A stretch of DNA of 64,000 nt from DASUPK01 sp963801055 (GTDB lineage: Bacteria > Actinomycetota > Thermoleophilia > Solirubrobacterales > 70-9): contig CAWDDE010000003.1 in the NCBI GenBank assembly GCA_963801055.1, positions 124,001 to 188,000 of the forward strand, written 5' to 3'. This document shows, piece by piece, positions 56,981 to 64,000 of this stretch. The translations under genes and the position numbers were made by a program. The notes beneath the pieces were generated by a model. The model saw nothing but the letters and a program-made list of their open reading frames with translations, ran no database searches and was not told where the DNA came from. Numbering within the stretch: position 1 is the first letter of the stretch; every line of letters begins with the position of its first letter.

Positions 56981-57820
56981 ATGGCATCGGCCGACACAGC
57001 TGTAGCCAGGCCGCCGAGGGCGGGCCTTCGGGTCCCCCTCGGCGGCGCGGCGCTCGCACGCGGGACAGCGACGCTGTGGATCAGCCTCATCGTCCTGCTC
57101 CCGCTCGCCGCGGTCGTGAGCCGCGGCTTCGAGGACGGACTCGGTCACTTCTGGGACGCGATCACCGCGCCCGAGGCGCAGTCGGCGATCAAGCTGACCC
57201 TGATCTCGTCACTGATCGTGGTGGCGATCAACGTCGTGATGGGAACGCTGATCGCCTGGGTGCTCGTCCGCGACGAGTTCCCGGGCAAGCGGATCCTGAA
57301 CTCGGTGATCGACCTTCCGTTCGCCCTGCCGACGATCGTGGCCGGCCTGACGCTTCTGGCGCTCTACGGTCAGAACTCTCCCGTCGGGATCCACCTCGCT
57401 TATACGAAGGCCGCGGTGGTCTGCGCGCTGCTGTTCGTGACGTTGCCGTTCGTGGTGCGGGCGGTCCAGCCGGTGCTGCTCGAGATCGACAAGGAGATGG
57501 AGGAGGCCGCGGCCTCACTCGGCGCCTCCAATCGCCGGATCTTCCGCAGCATCATCCTGCCCAACCTGACCCCGGCGATCGTCGCCGGCTGCGGTCTCGC
57601 CTTCGCCCGCGCGATCGGCGAGTTTGGCTCTTTGGTCCTGCTGACCGGCAACATCCCCTTCGACACCCAGGTCGCATCCGTCTACATCTTCGGGCGGGTC
57701 GAGACGAACGACCTTTCGGGGGCAGCCGCGGTCTCCGTGCTGCTCCTAGCGATATCGGTCGGCCTCCTCTTCGCTCTGAACGTGTTCGCCAACTGGAGGT
57801 CAAGGCATGAGCGCGCCTAG
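56981..57820 (+). CDS. cysT: Sulfate ABC transporter permease CysT
   Basis: 279 residues, six membrane helices. The ATPase-contact EAA loop is EMEEAAASLGASNRRIFRSI, and DLPFALPTIVAGLTLLALYG and FARAIGEFGSLVLLTGNIPF are conserved in CysT/CysU. ATG at 56981. It partners CysW and CysA; its end overlaps the cysW start by 14 bases. Confidence 0.95.
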   Translation: MASADTAVARPPRAGLRVPLGGAALARGTATLWISLIVLLPLAAVVSRGFEDGLGHFWDAITAPEAQSAIKLTLISSLIVVAINVVMGTLIAWVLVRDEFPGKRILNSVIDLPFALPTIVAGLTLLALYGQNSPVGIHLAYTKAAVVCALLFVTLPFVVRAVQPVLLEIDKEMEEAAASLGASNRRIFRSIILPNLTPAIVAGCGLAFARAIGEFGSLVLLTGNIPFDTQVASVYIFGRVETNDLSGAAAVSVLLLAISVGLLFALNVFANWRSRHERA

Positions 57821-58697
57821 CCGAGGCGCCCGATGGGGGCTGCGCTCTGCGGCCCTCGTCTATCTCTCCCTGCTCCTTCTCATCCCGCTCCTCGCCGTGT
57901 TCTGGCGAACCTTCGAGCACGGGATCAGCGAGCCACTCAATGCCGTCACCAGTCCGGACGGACTCCATGCCTTCTGGCTCACGATCCTCTGTGTCGGGAT
58001 CGCCGTGCCACTCAACACCGCGTTCGGCGTGATCACCGCGCTCGTGCTCGTGCGGCAGAACTTCCGGGGCAAGGCGGCGCTGAACGCTGCGATCGACCTG
58101 CCGTTCGCGATCTCGCCGGTCGTGATCGGGTTGGCGCTCTTCCTGGTCTATGCGCCGCGGGACAGCTGGTTCGGCGAAACCCTCGCGCAGAACGGGCTTC
58201 AGGTGATCTTCTCGGTGCCCGGCATGGTCCTGGCGACGATCTTCGTCTCGCTGCCATTTGTCGTGCGAGAGGTGATGCCGGTCCTGCAGGAGATCGGCAC
58301 CGACCAGGAGGAGGCGGCGACCACGCTGGGGGCCTCGCCTTGGCAGACCTTCCGGAAGGTGACCTTGCCCGCCATTCGGTGGGGGCTGGCCTACGGAGTC
58401 GTGCTGGCCACGGCACGGGCGCTCGGCGAGTTTGGCGCTGTCAGCGTCGTCTCGGGCCACCGCAATGGCGAAACGGAGACGCTTCCGATTTTCGTGCAGC
58501 GCCAGTTCGACAACTTCGATGTCGCCGGCGCCTACGCGGCGGGTCTCGTGCTTGCGATCCTCGCGCTGCTCGTCCTCTTCAGCATGAACTTCCTGCAGCG
58601 ACGGTCCGCGCGGGCGGTCGACGTCGACGACGACGACCAGGGGACCCCCGCCGCGCCAGCCGTGTTCGTCCCGCAGCCCATCGAAAAGGAGGCCTGA
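57807..58697 (+). CDS. cysW: Sulfate ABC transporter permease CysW
   Basis: Intact, 296 residues. RGKAALNAAIDLPFAISPVV, the EAA loop DQEEAATTLGASPWQTFRKV and ARALGEFGAVSVVSGHRNGE are typical of CysW, and RNGETETLPIFVQRQFDNFD is the diagnostic external segment. A C-terminal tail (VDVDDDDQGTPAAPAVFVPQ) is acidic and unusual. It overlaps cysT and is followed by cysA after one base. Confidence 0.95.
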   Translation: MSAPSRGARWGLRSAALVYLSLLLLIPLLAVFWRTFEHGISEPLNAVTSPDGLHAFWLTILCVGIAVPLNTAFGVITALVLVRQNFRGKAALNAAIDLPFAISPVVIGLALFLVYAPRDSWFGETLAQNGLQVIFSVPGMVLATIFVSLPFVVREVMPVLQEIGTDQEEAATTLGASPWQTFRKVTLPAIRWGLAYGVVLATARALGEFGAVSVVSGHRNGETETLPIFVQRQFDNFDVAGAYAAGLVLAILALLVLFSMNFLQRRSARAVDVDDDDQGTPAAPAVFVPQPIEKEA

Positions 58698-58698
58698 G

Positions 58699-59769
58699 AT
58701 GGCCATCTCCGTCAATCACGTGACCAAGCGGTTCGGCGACTTCGTCGCACTCGACGACGTCTCCATCGATGTTCCCGACGGAGGCCTGACGGCACTCCTC
58801 GGCCCGAGCGGCAGCGGCAAGTCGACGCTGCTGCGGGTGATCGCGGGGCTGGAGCAGCCCGACTCCGGACAGGTGCTGATCTCGGGCGAGGACAACACCC
58901 AGACCCGAGTACAGGACCGAAACGTCGGCTTCGTCTTCCAGCACTACGCCGCCTTCAAGCACATGACCGTGTTCGACAACATCGCCTTCGGCCTGCGAAT
59001 CCGGGGCGAGGGCAACGGGACGATCCGCGAACGGGTCCGGAAGCTGATTGAGCTCGTTCACCTGCAGGGGTTCGAGAAGCGCTTCCCCAACCAGCTCTCG
59101 GGCGGGCAGCGGCAGCGGATGGCGCTGGCTCGGGCTCTGGCGGTGGAGCCTCGCGTGCTGCTGCTGGACGAGCCGTTCGGCGCGCTTGATGCCAAGGTGC
59201 GCCAGGAGCTGCGTACCTGGCTGCGCCGCCTCCACGACGACGTCCACGTGACGACGATCTTCGTCACCCACGACCAGGAGGAGGCGATGGACGTGGCGGA
59301 GCAGATCATCGTCATGAACGACGGCAAGGTCGAGCAGTCGGGCGGACCGCGGGACCTCTACGAGGACCCGGCCTCGGAGTTCGTGATGAGCTTCGTCGGG
59401 CCGGCGCACCGGCTCGGCGAGGCGTGGGTCCGGCCGCACGACGTCGAGGTGCGCCACGAGCCGAACGGGCAGACGATCGAGGCGATGGTCGATCGGATCG
59501 TCCACCTCGGCTTCGAGGTCAGGGTGGAGCTGACCCTGCCCGAGGGCGAGCACTTCTCGGTGCAGCTGACCCGCGACGAGGTCGACCAGCTCGAGCTGGC
59601 CGAGGGGCAGATCGTCTTCGTGCGGCCGCGCTCGACGCGCGTCTTCGGACCCGACGGAGGCGGATCTCGGGTCACCAGGCGACCCGGGGGTGGCCTAGGT
59701 AGGCGATTCCGATGGGCTGAGCGAGTCGGCGAGCCGCCACCGGGTCGCGTCGCCGAGGACGACGGCTAA
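58699..59769 (+). CDS. cysA: Sulfate/thiosulfate ABC transporter ATPase CysA
   Basis: ATP-binding subunit that powers sulfate import. Walker A GPSGSGKST near residues 34-42, signature LSGGQRQRMALARAL, Walker B RVLLLDEPFGALDAKVR and the H-loop TIFVTHDQEEAMDVAEQI are visible. A TOBE-like regulatory C-terminal domain (WVRPHDVEVRHE) follows. The last 30 residues are Arg/Gly-rich and may reflect a late frameshift. AAAAGGAGGCCTGAG precedes the ATG. Confidence 0.95.
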   Translation: MAISVNHVTKRFGDFVALDDVSIDVPDGGLTALLGPSGSGKSTLLRVIAGLEQPDSGQVLISGEDNTQTRVQDRNVGFVFQHYAAFKHMTVFDNIAFGLRIRGEGNGTIRERVRKLIELVHLQGFEKRFPNQLSGGQRQRMALARALAVEPRVLLLDEPFGALDAKVRQELRTWLRRLHDDVHVTTIFVTHDQEEAMDVAEQIIVMNDGKVEQSGGPRDLYEDPASEFVMSFVGPAHRLGEAWVRPHDVEVRHEPNGQTIEAMVDRIVHLGFEVRVELTLPEGEHFSVQLTRDEVDQLELAEGQIVFVRPRSTRVFGPDGGGSRVTRRPGGGLGRRFRWAERVGEPPPGRVAEDDG

Positions 59770-60221
59770 CGCGTACTCCAGGCTTCAGCCGGCTCGCTCA
59801 GCTCACGGAGCTCGGCGGGTAGCTCTCCGCCCACGACGTCCGCGAGGCTCGTTTCCTCCATGACCGCCCGGATGTTGGCGCGCAGGGCGATCCAGACCTT
59901 CTGCAGAGGGACCGCCTCGCCCTTGTACTCGAGTGTCTCTGGGCCCTGGCCGCGGACGCTCGCGAGCGGGCCTTCGACCGCGCGGACGATGTCGGCGAGG
60001 CTGACGTCCTCTGCCGGCTTGGCGAGCCAGTAGCCGCCCTGCGCGCCGCGTCGGCTGGCGACGATGCCGGTGTGCTTGAGCTCGCCCAGGATGTTCTCCA
60101 AAAACTTGAGGGGGATGTCCTGGGCCTCGGCGATCGCCTCGCCCTTGATCGGCTCGCCCCCTGTCGCCGCCAGCTCCAACGCGGCCCGCACCGCGTAATC
60201 GACCTTCGCCGAGATCCTCAT
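59766..60221 (-). CDS. Rrf2-family transcriptional regulator
   Basis: 151 residues. The winged-helix domain reads MRISAKVDYAVRAALELAAT, IAEAQDIPLKFLENILGELK and GIVASRRGAQGGYWLAKPAE, the last being the Rrf2 wing. The three Cys that bind Fe-S in IscR and NsrR are absent, so it is closer to CymR-type regulators that respond to sulfur supply by protein contact. It is convergent with cysA and overlaps its stop by four bases, making it a candidate regulator of the sulfate operon. Confidence 0.88.
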   Translation of the reverse strand: MRISAKVDYAVRAALELAATGGEPIKGEAIAEAQDIPLKFLENILGELKHTGIVASRRGAQGGYWLAKPAEDVSLADIVRAVEGPLASVRGQGPETLEYKGEAVPLQKVWIALRANIRAVMEETSLADVVGGELPAELRELSEPAEAWSTR

Positions 60222-60352
60222 GCGAAGTCATTCTCGTCCACGGGCGAGCCCAGGCTGTCATTTCGTTTGCCGGCTGCCAACGGGAAGCTCCTGCTCGAGG
60301 GGTATCGCTGACGGCACTCTAGTGCCCTCTCCACCGAGGCTACGATCAGATC

Positions 60353-60425
60353 GCCCCCGTAGCTCAGTGGCCAGAGCGCCGGGCTTTTAACCCGGGCGAC
60401 GCGAGTTCGATTCTCGCCGGGGGCA
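60353..60425 (+). tRNA. tRNA-Lys (anticodon TTT)
   Basis: 73-base cloverleaf from GCCCCCGTAGCTCAGTGG; acceptor GCCCCCG pairs with CGGGGGC; anticodon loop CTTTTAA in a CCGGG/CCCGG stem; T arm GAGTTCGATTCTC. CC follows the discriminator A and a short T-run (CCTTTTCC) comes next. Confidence 0.95.
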
Positions 60426-60533
60426 CCTTTTCCTGGTCGCTGGCTGCCGTCACGTGTGAGGGGTTTGGCCGGCTATAGCCGGTCAATCCACTCACAGACG
60501 GCCTCGGGCCGCGCCAGGCGAGATACTGCCGGG

Positions 60534-60944
60534 GTGGACTCCCGCAGCGATCTGATCCGCAGCATCTACGGCTTCGACTGGGCGACGGTCGGCAGCCGCC
60601 GAAAGGGCTTCACGGAGCTCAGGGAGGTGGTCGCCCCGGACTTCGAGTCACGCCTCTCCCACGAGCTCGGCGATCGGGTTCTCTCGGGAGTGGAGGGCCT
60701 CGAGATGTTTGTCGAGGCCCTCCAGCAGGACTTCTCGGAGTTCCACTACGACGCCGACGATTTCCTCGAGGTCGGCGATGACGGCGTTCTGGTCCTGGGC
60801 CGGATCTTCGCCAAGGCGCGGGCTACCGGAATGCCCCTGTACGGCGAGTTCGGTCACATCTGGACCGTCCGCGACGGCCTGGCGGCGCGGGTCGAGGCAC
60901 ACCGCGACCCCGAGCAAGCCCGCAAGGCGGCGGGCGCCGCCTGA
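60534..60944 (+). CDS. NTF2-like/SnoaL-fold protein
   Basis: 136 residues: FTELREVVAPDFESRLSHEL, VEALQQDFSEFHYDADDFLE and YGEFGHIWTVRDGLAARVEA fit the NTF2-like cone fold. GTG at 60534 gives the family-like N-terminus. Function unknown. It stands alone between tRNA-Lys and the convergent purine operon. Confidence 0.72.
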   Translation: MDSRSDLIRSIYGFDWATVGSRRKGFTELREVVAPDFESRLSHELGDRVLSGVEGLEMFVEALQQDFSEFHYDADDFLEVGDDGVLVLGRIFAKARATGMPLYGEFGHIWTVRDGLAARVEAHRDPEQARKAAGAA

Positions 60945-61201
60945 CGCGCATCAGCCCAAGGCCCCTGCCGCCGGAAGACCCACCCTAGGCGCCGTCCCCT
61001 AACGGCGCGCGTCTTCCGGCGCTCCTCCCTATCTCCCCGGTGTCCTCCCTATCTCCCCGTTCGGGCCCGGCTCCCCGTTCTGATGGTGCCTTGCCTTCAT
61101 GGGCCGATCAGATCACCCGGCAGGGCAAAGTTGTGTGCCACCCATCACCTGGGTGAGCGGTGTCACAAAGAAGGCCTTCCTCAGGCGCCGGATGGATGCA
61201 G
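60945..61201. other. Intergenic region with 17-base direct repeat and hairpins
   Basis: No gene. TCCTCCCTATCTCCCCG occurs at 61023-61039 and again at 61043-61059, followed by a third partial CTCCCCG copy. CACCCA-TCACC-TGGGTG forms a six-base hairpin at 61139-61155, and GAAGGCCTTC is a palindrome at about 61170, 25 bases past the purH stop; these could help end the two convergent transcripts. Confidence 0.5.
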
Positions 61202-62809
61202 CTAGTGCCGGAAGTGGCGCCGCTTGGTGAACACCATGGCGACGCCCGCCGCGTCGCACGCCTCGATCACCTCGGCGTCGCGCTTCGAGCCACCCGGCTG
61301 GATCACCGCGGTCGCACCGATGTCGATCGCCGCCTGCGGACCATCGGCGAACGGGAAGAAGGCATCCGAAGCGATCACCGAGCCGGCCAGCAGTGGCTCG
61401 GCGTCCGGACCGCGCGCCTCCCTCGCCTTCTCGATCGCCAGCCGCACCGAGTCGACCCGGCTCATCTGCCCGGCACCTATCCCCAGCGTCGCCCGGTCAC
61501 GAGCCAGCACAATCGCGTTCGAGCGCACGTGCCGCACCACCCTCCAGGCGAAGAGCAGGTCCTCCCACTGCTCCTCGGTCGGCTCGGCCTTCGTCACCAC
61601 CTCCATCAGTTCGCGCGGCTCCGGCGACCCATCCGGGTCCTGCGCCAGGATCCCCCCGCGCACCCGCTTGATATCCGGCTCGATCTGGTGGGCGCGCCGC
61701 TCGCTGTCCTCGAAGATCCGGATTCCCTCCTTCTGCTGCAGCACCTCGAGCGCGTCATCCGCGTACCCCGGAGCGATCAGCACCTCGATGAACTGCTCGT
61801 GCAGCCGCTCGGCGAGCGCTTTCTCGACCGACCGGTTGAGCGCGATCACCCCCCCGAACGCGGATATCGGATCGCACGCAAAGGCCGACTCATACGCCGG
61901 GCCGATCTCCTCCGCCTCGCCCACCCCACACGGGTTGTTGTGCTTGACGATCACGCAGCCCGGCCCCTCCAGGTCGGCGAGCAGCGCTCGCGCCGAATTG
62001 AGGTCGAGCACGTTGTTGAACGAGAGCGGCTTGCCATGCAACTTGGCGACCCGCGAGAGCACGTGCGATCGCACCCCCGGCTCGACGTAGAGCGCCGCGC
62101 GCTGGTGCGGGTTCTCGCCATACGAGAGATCGAGCTCCTTCTCCCAGGCGGTCACCCAGTAGGTCGGCAGCTGCTCGTAGCGCCGGGCAAACCAGCGGCT
62201 GATCGCAGCGTCGTAGCGTGCCGTGTACGCGAACGCCTCATTGGCGAGCCAGTGCCTGGTCGCCGCGGACAGCTCACCGGTCTCCTCCAGCTCGTCGAGT
62301 ACCGCGTCGTAGCTCTCCGGGCGAACGACCACGGCCACGAAGCGGTGATTCTTTGCCGCGGCCCTGATCATGGTCGGCCCCCCGACGTCGATGTTCTCGA
62401 TCGCCTCCTGCTCCGGCACGTCGCGTCGGGCGACGGTCCGCTCGAACGGATAGAGGTTGACGCAGACCAGATCGATCGGCTCGATCTCGTGTTCCCGCAA
62501 CGTCTCGGAGTGCTCCGCGTTGTCGCGCACCGCGAGCAGCGCCGCGTGCAGATGCGGATGGAGCGTCTTCACCCGCCCGTCCAGGATCTCCGGGAACCCC
62601 GTCAGGTCCTCCACGGGGCGCGCGTCGACCCCCGCCTCCCGGAGCACCGACAGAGTCCCCCCGGTCGAGATCACCTCGACCCCAAGCTTCGCCAGCCCAG
62701 CAGCGAACTCCGCCACACCGGTCTTGTCGGCTACCGAGATCAGCGCCCTGCGAACGGGCAGCGACTCGCCGACCGGCTCCGGGGTGGTCTCGGGAGATGG
62801 AGTCGACAC
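61202..62809 (-). CDS. purH: Bifunctional AICAR transformylase/IMP cyclohydrolase
   Basis: Last two steps of IMP synthesis. Intact, 535 residues. The IMP cyclohydrolase (MGS-like) half shows ALISVADKTGVAEFAAGLAK, STGGTLSVLREAGV and RVKTLHPHLHAALLAVRD; the transformylase half shows LSYGENPHQRAALYVEPG, VIVKHNNPCGVGEAEEIG (Lys-His pair), SAFGGVIALNR and GSVIASDAFFPFADGPQAAI. GTG at 62809 is taken because upstream codons are compositionally unlike PurH. It follows purN by 44 bases. Confidence 0.95.
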   Translation of the reverse strand: MSTPSPETTPEPVGESLPVRRALISVADKTGVAEFAAGLAKLGVEVISTGGTLSVLREAGVDARPVEDLTGFPEILDGRVKTLHPHLHAALLAVRDNAEHSETLREHEIEPIDLVCVNLYPFERTVARRDVPEQEAIENIDVGGPTMIRAAAKNHRFVAVVVRPESYDAVLDELEETGELSAATRHWLANEAFAYTARYDAAISRWFARRYEQLPTYWVTAWEKELDLSYGENPHQRAALYVEPGVRSHVLSRVAKLHGKPLSFNNVLDLNSARALLADLEGPGCVIVKHNNPCGVGEAEEIGPAYESAFACDPISAFGGVIALNRSVEKALAERLHEQFIEVLIAPGYADDALEVLQQKEGIRIFEDSERRAHQIEPDIKRVRGGILAQDPDGSPEPRELMEVVTKAEPTEEQWEDLLFAWRVVRHVRSNAIVLARDRATLGIGAGQMSRVDSVRLAIEKAREARGPDAEPLLAGSVIASDAFFPFADGPQAAIDIGATAVIQPGGSKRDAEVIEACDAAGVAMVFTKRRHFRH

Positions 62810-62853
62810 GGAGGGCGAGTCTAAGGGGGGTCGGTGGCGGTCCGCCGCGGTCG

Positions 62854-63486
62854 TCAGCCGTGTTCCGCCGGATCGATGTGGACGAGCCGCGGATTCTCCT
62901 CGTCGATCCTGACGCGGCCCGCCGCGATCAGCCGGATCGTCTCGGGCAGCAGCGCGTGCTCGGTCGCGTGGATCACTTTCTCGGTCTCGTCCCAATCGCG
63001 ACTGGGCGCGATCGGCACGGGCCGCTGCAGGATGATCGGCCCCGAATCCACCCCCTCGTCGACGAAGTGGACCGTCACGCCGGTGATCTTGGAGCCATGG
63101 TCGATCGCCTGCTGCACCGCGTCGATGCCGGGGAAGGCGGGGAGCAGAGCGGGATGGACGTTGATCATCCGGTTTCGGAAACGGCCGACGAACTCGGGCG
63201 AGAGCAGCTGCATATAGCCGGCGAGCACGACGAGGTCGGCTGCCCGCTCCTCGACCCAGTCACCCAACGCGGCATCCCGCGCGCCACGATCCTCATACTC
63301 GGCCGACGGGAAGACCGCGGTCTCCACCCCCGCCTTCCGGGCTCGCTCGAGCGCCATCGCGTCCGGCTTGTCGGAGGCAACCCCGACCACCTCGATCCCC
63401 TCGTCCCCGCGGTGCAGCCGATCGAGGATCGCCTGGAGATTCGTGCCGCTACCGGAGGCGAGAACCACGATGCGGAAGGCGCTCAC
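62854..63486 (-). CDS. purN: Phosphoribosylglycinamide formyltransferase
   Basis: Transfers a formyl group from 10-formyl-THF to GAR. Intact, 210 residues: FRIVVLASGSGTNLQAILDR, LVVLAGYMQLLSPEFVGRF, catalytic Asn and His in RMINVHPALLPAFPGIDAVQ and Asp in TVHFVDEGVDSGPIILQRPV. GTG at 63486. Lies between purF and purH in one operon. Confidence 0.95.
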   Translation of the reverse strand: MSAFRIVVLASGSGTNLQAILDRLHRGDEGIEVVGVASDKPDAMALERARKAGVETAVFPSAEYEDRGARDAALGDWVEERAADLVVLAGYMQLLSPEFVGRFRNRMINVHPALLPAFPGIDAVQQAIDHGSKITGVTVHFVDEGVDSGPIILQRPVPIAPSRDWDETEKVIHATEHALLPETIRLIAAGRVRIDEENPRLVHIDPAEHG

Positions 63487-63520
63487 GCGCGCATCCTGCC
63501 GCATCCCCGGACCGGCGAGG

Positions 63521-64000
63521 TCAGCGGCTGGCGGGGACGGCGGCGATGTCCTCGAGGGCGAACTTGCCGTTGGCCGTTTCGGGATCGCCGAGCGGATACT
63601 CGCCCGTGAAGCATGCATCGCAGTGCTTCTCCCGGGGCGTGCCGATGGCCTCATAAACGGCGTCCATTGAGAGATACGCGAGCGAGTCCGCGCCGAGCTC
63701 CGCGGCGACCTCCTCGACCGTTCGATCGTGAGCGATCATCTCCTCGCGGGTCGACATGTCGATCCCGTAGTGGCAGGGATGGCGGATCGGTGGTGCGGAG
63801 ATCCGCAGGTGCACCTCCTCGGCCCCGGCGTCCTTGAGCATCGCGACGATCTGCCGGGTGGTGTTGCCGCGCACGATCGAGTCGTCGACGACGACCACCC
63901 GCTTGCCCGCCACGATCTCGGGCAGCGGGTTGAACTTCATCCGCAGGCCGTGCTTGCGCAGCTCCTGCCCCGGCTGGATGAAGGTCCGGGCCACATAGCG
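63521..64000 (-). CDS. purF: Amidophosphoribosyltransferase, C-terminal part (runs off the window)
   Basis: First enzyme of purine synthesis. The visible 159 residues include the PRPP-binding loop GKRVVVVDDSIVRGNTTRQI, SAPPIRHPCHYGIDMSTREE and the C-terminal Fe-S-type Cys region EKHCDACFTGEYPLGDPE. The N-terminal glutaminase half lies beyond the end of the window. It heads the purF-purN-purH order, with 34 bases before purN. Confidence 0.95.
   Translation of the reverse strand, partial: RYVARTFIQPGQELRKHGLRMKFNPLPEIVAGKRVVVVDDSIVRGNTTRQIVAMLKDAGAEEVHLRISAPPIRHPCHYGIDMSTREEMIAHDRTVEEVAAELGADSLAYLSMDAVYEAIGTPREKHCDACFTGEYPLGDPETANGKFALEDIAAVPASR

Overview
The window is about 64 kb of very GC-rich DNA (roughly 68-70% by eye) with actinobacterial hallmarks: PASTA Ser/Thr kinases, a UdgX-type uracil-DNA glycosylase, an Rv2578c-type radical SAM protein, DUF3105 and DUF6766 proteins, and many GTG/TTG starts in tightly packed operons. 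The best guess is a member of the Actinomycetota, probably Thermoleophilia (Solirubrobacterales-like), quite possibly from a metagenome; that placement is inference from gene content. No phage, IS element, CRISPR array or replication origin was recognised.

Layout. 1-2.7 kb: 3' part of a PASTA kinase and ddl. 2.7-4.2 kb: second kinase on the opposite strand. 4.2-7.8 kb: a DsbA-family protein, then a dedA-uppP-purM operon. 7.9-20.9 kb: a surface-polysaccharide region (CapD-like dehydratase, LytR_C and FlgD-like proteins, Wzy-like polymerase, Wzx-like flippase, four glycosyltransferases, a sugar-phosphate transferase, two acyltransferases). 20.9-29.2 kb: PGRP-type amidase, DUF3105, hydrolases, metF, amt-glnK and an AlkZ-like protein. 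29-39 kb: tRNA-Ala genes, an acidic repeat protein, glutamate dehydrogenase, D,D-carboxypeptidase, rhomboid protease, lipA-lipB. 39.2-41.96 kb: two decayed genes (DHA2 transporter; cyclic-nucleotide-binding patatin). 42-48 kb: pyruvate dehydrogenase E2, E1-beta, E1-alpha and E3. 48.2-51.9 kb: thiE and, divergent behind a TPP riboswitch, a ThiO-ThiS-ThiG fusion. 52-55.8 kb: a DNA-repair pair (UdgX and radical SAM) around a LexA-type palindrome, two small basic proteins, and DUF6766 with a 27-residue membrane peptide. 55.8-60.2 kb: sulfate ABC transporter (sbp-cysT-cysW-cysA) and an Rrf2 regulator. 60.3-64 kb: tRNA-Lys, an NTF2-like protein, purH-purN-purF.

Reading-frame quality is uneven. Many well-conserved genes are split by frameshifts, and nearly all those that could be resolved are a single extra base, usually C or G. 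They crowd in 0.9-16.6 kb, 42-45.5 kb and 48-50.5 kb, while 17-19.4 kb, 22.8-32.5 kb, 35-39 kb and 57-64 kb are nearly clean. This looks like residual sequencing error, so those genes are annotated as reconstructed coding regions, not pseudogenes. The 39.2-41.96 kb block differs: it also carries many substitutions and looks truly decayed or very badly sequenced.

Links between genes. DedA, UppP, Ddl, the carboxypeptidase, the amidase, the kinases and the polysaccharide genes concern the cell envelope and its undecaprenyl carrier. LipA and LipB make the lipoyl group needed by the E2 subunit encoded nearby. GlnK, Amt and glutamate dehydrogenase handle ammonium. The sulfate transporter and the Rrf2 protein form a plausible regulated sulfur unit.
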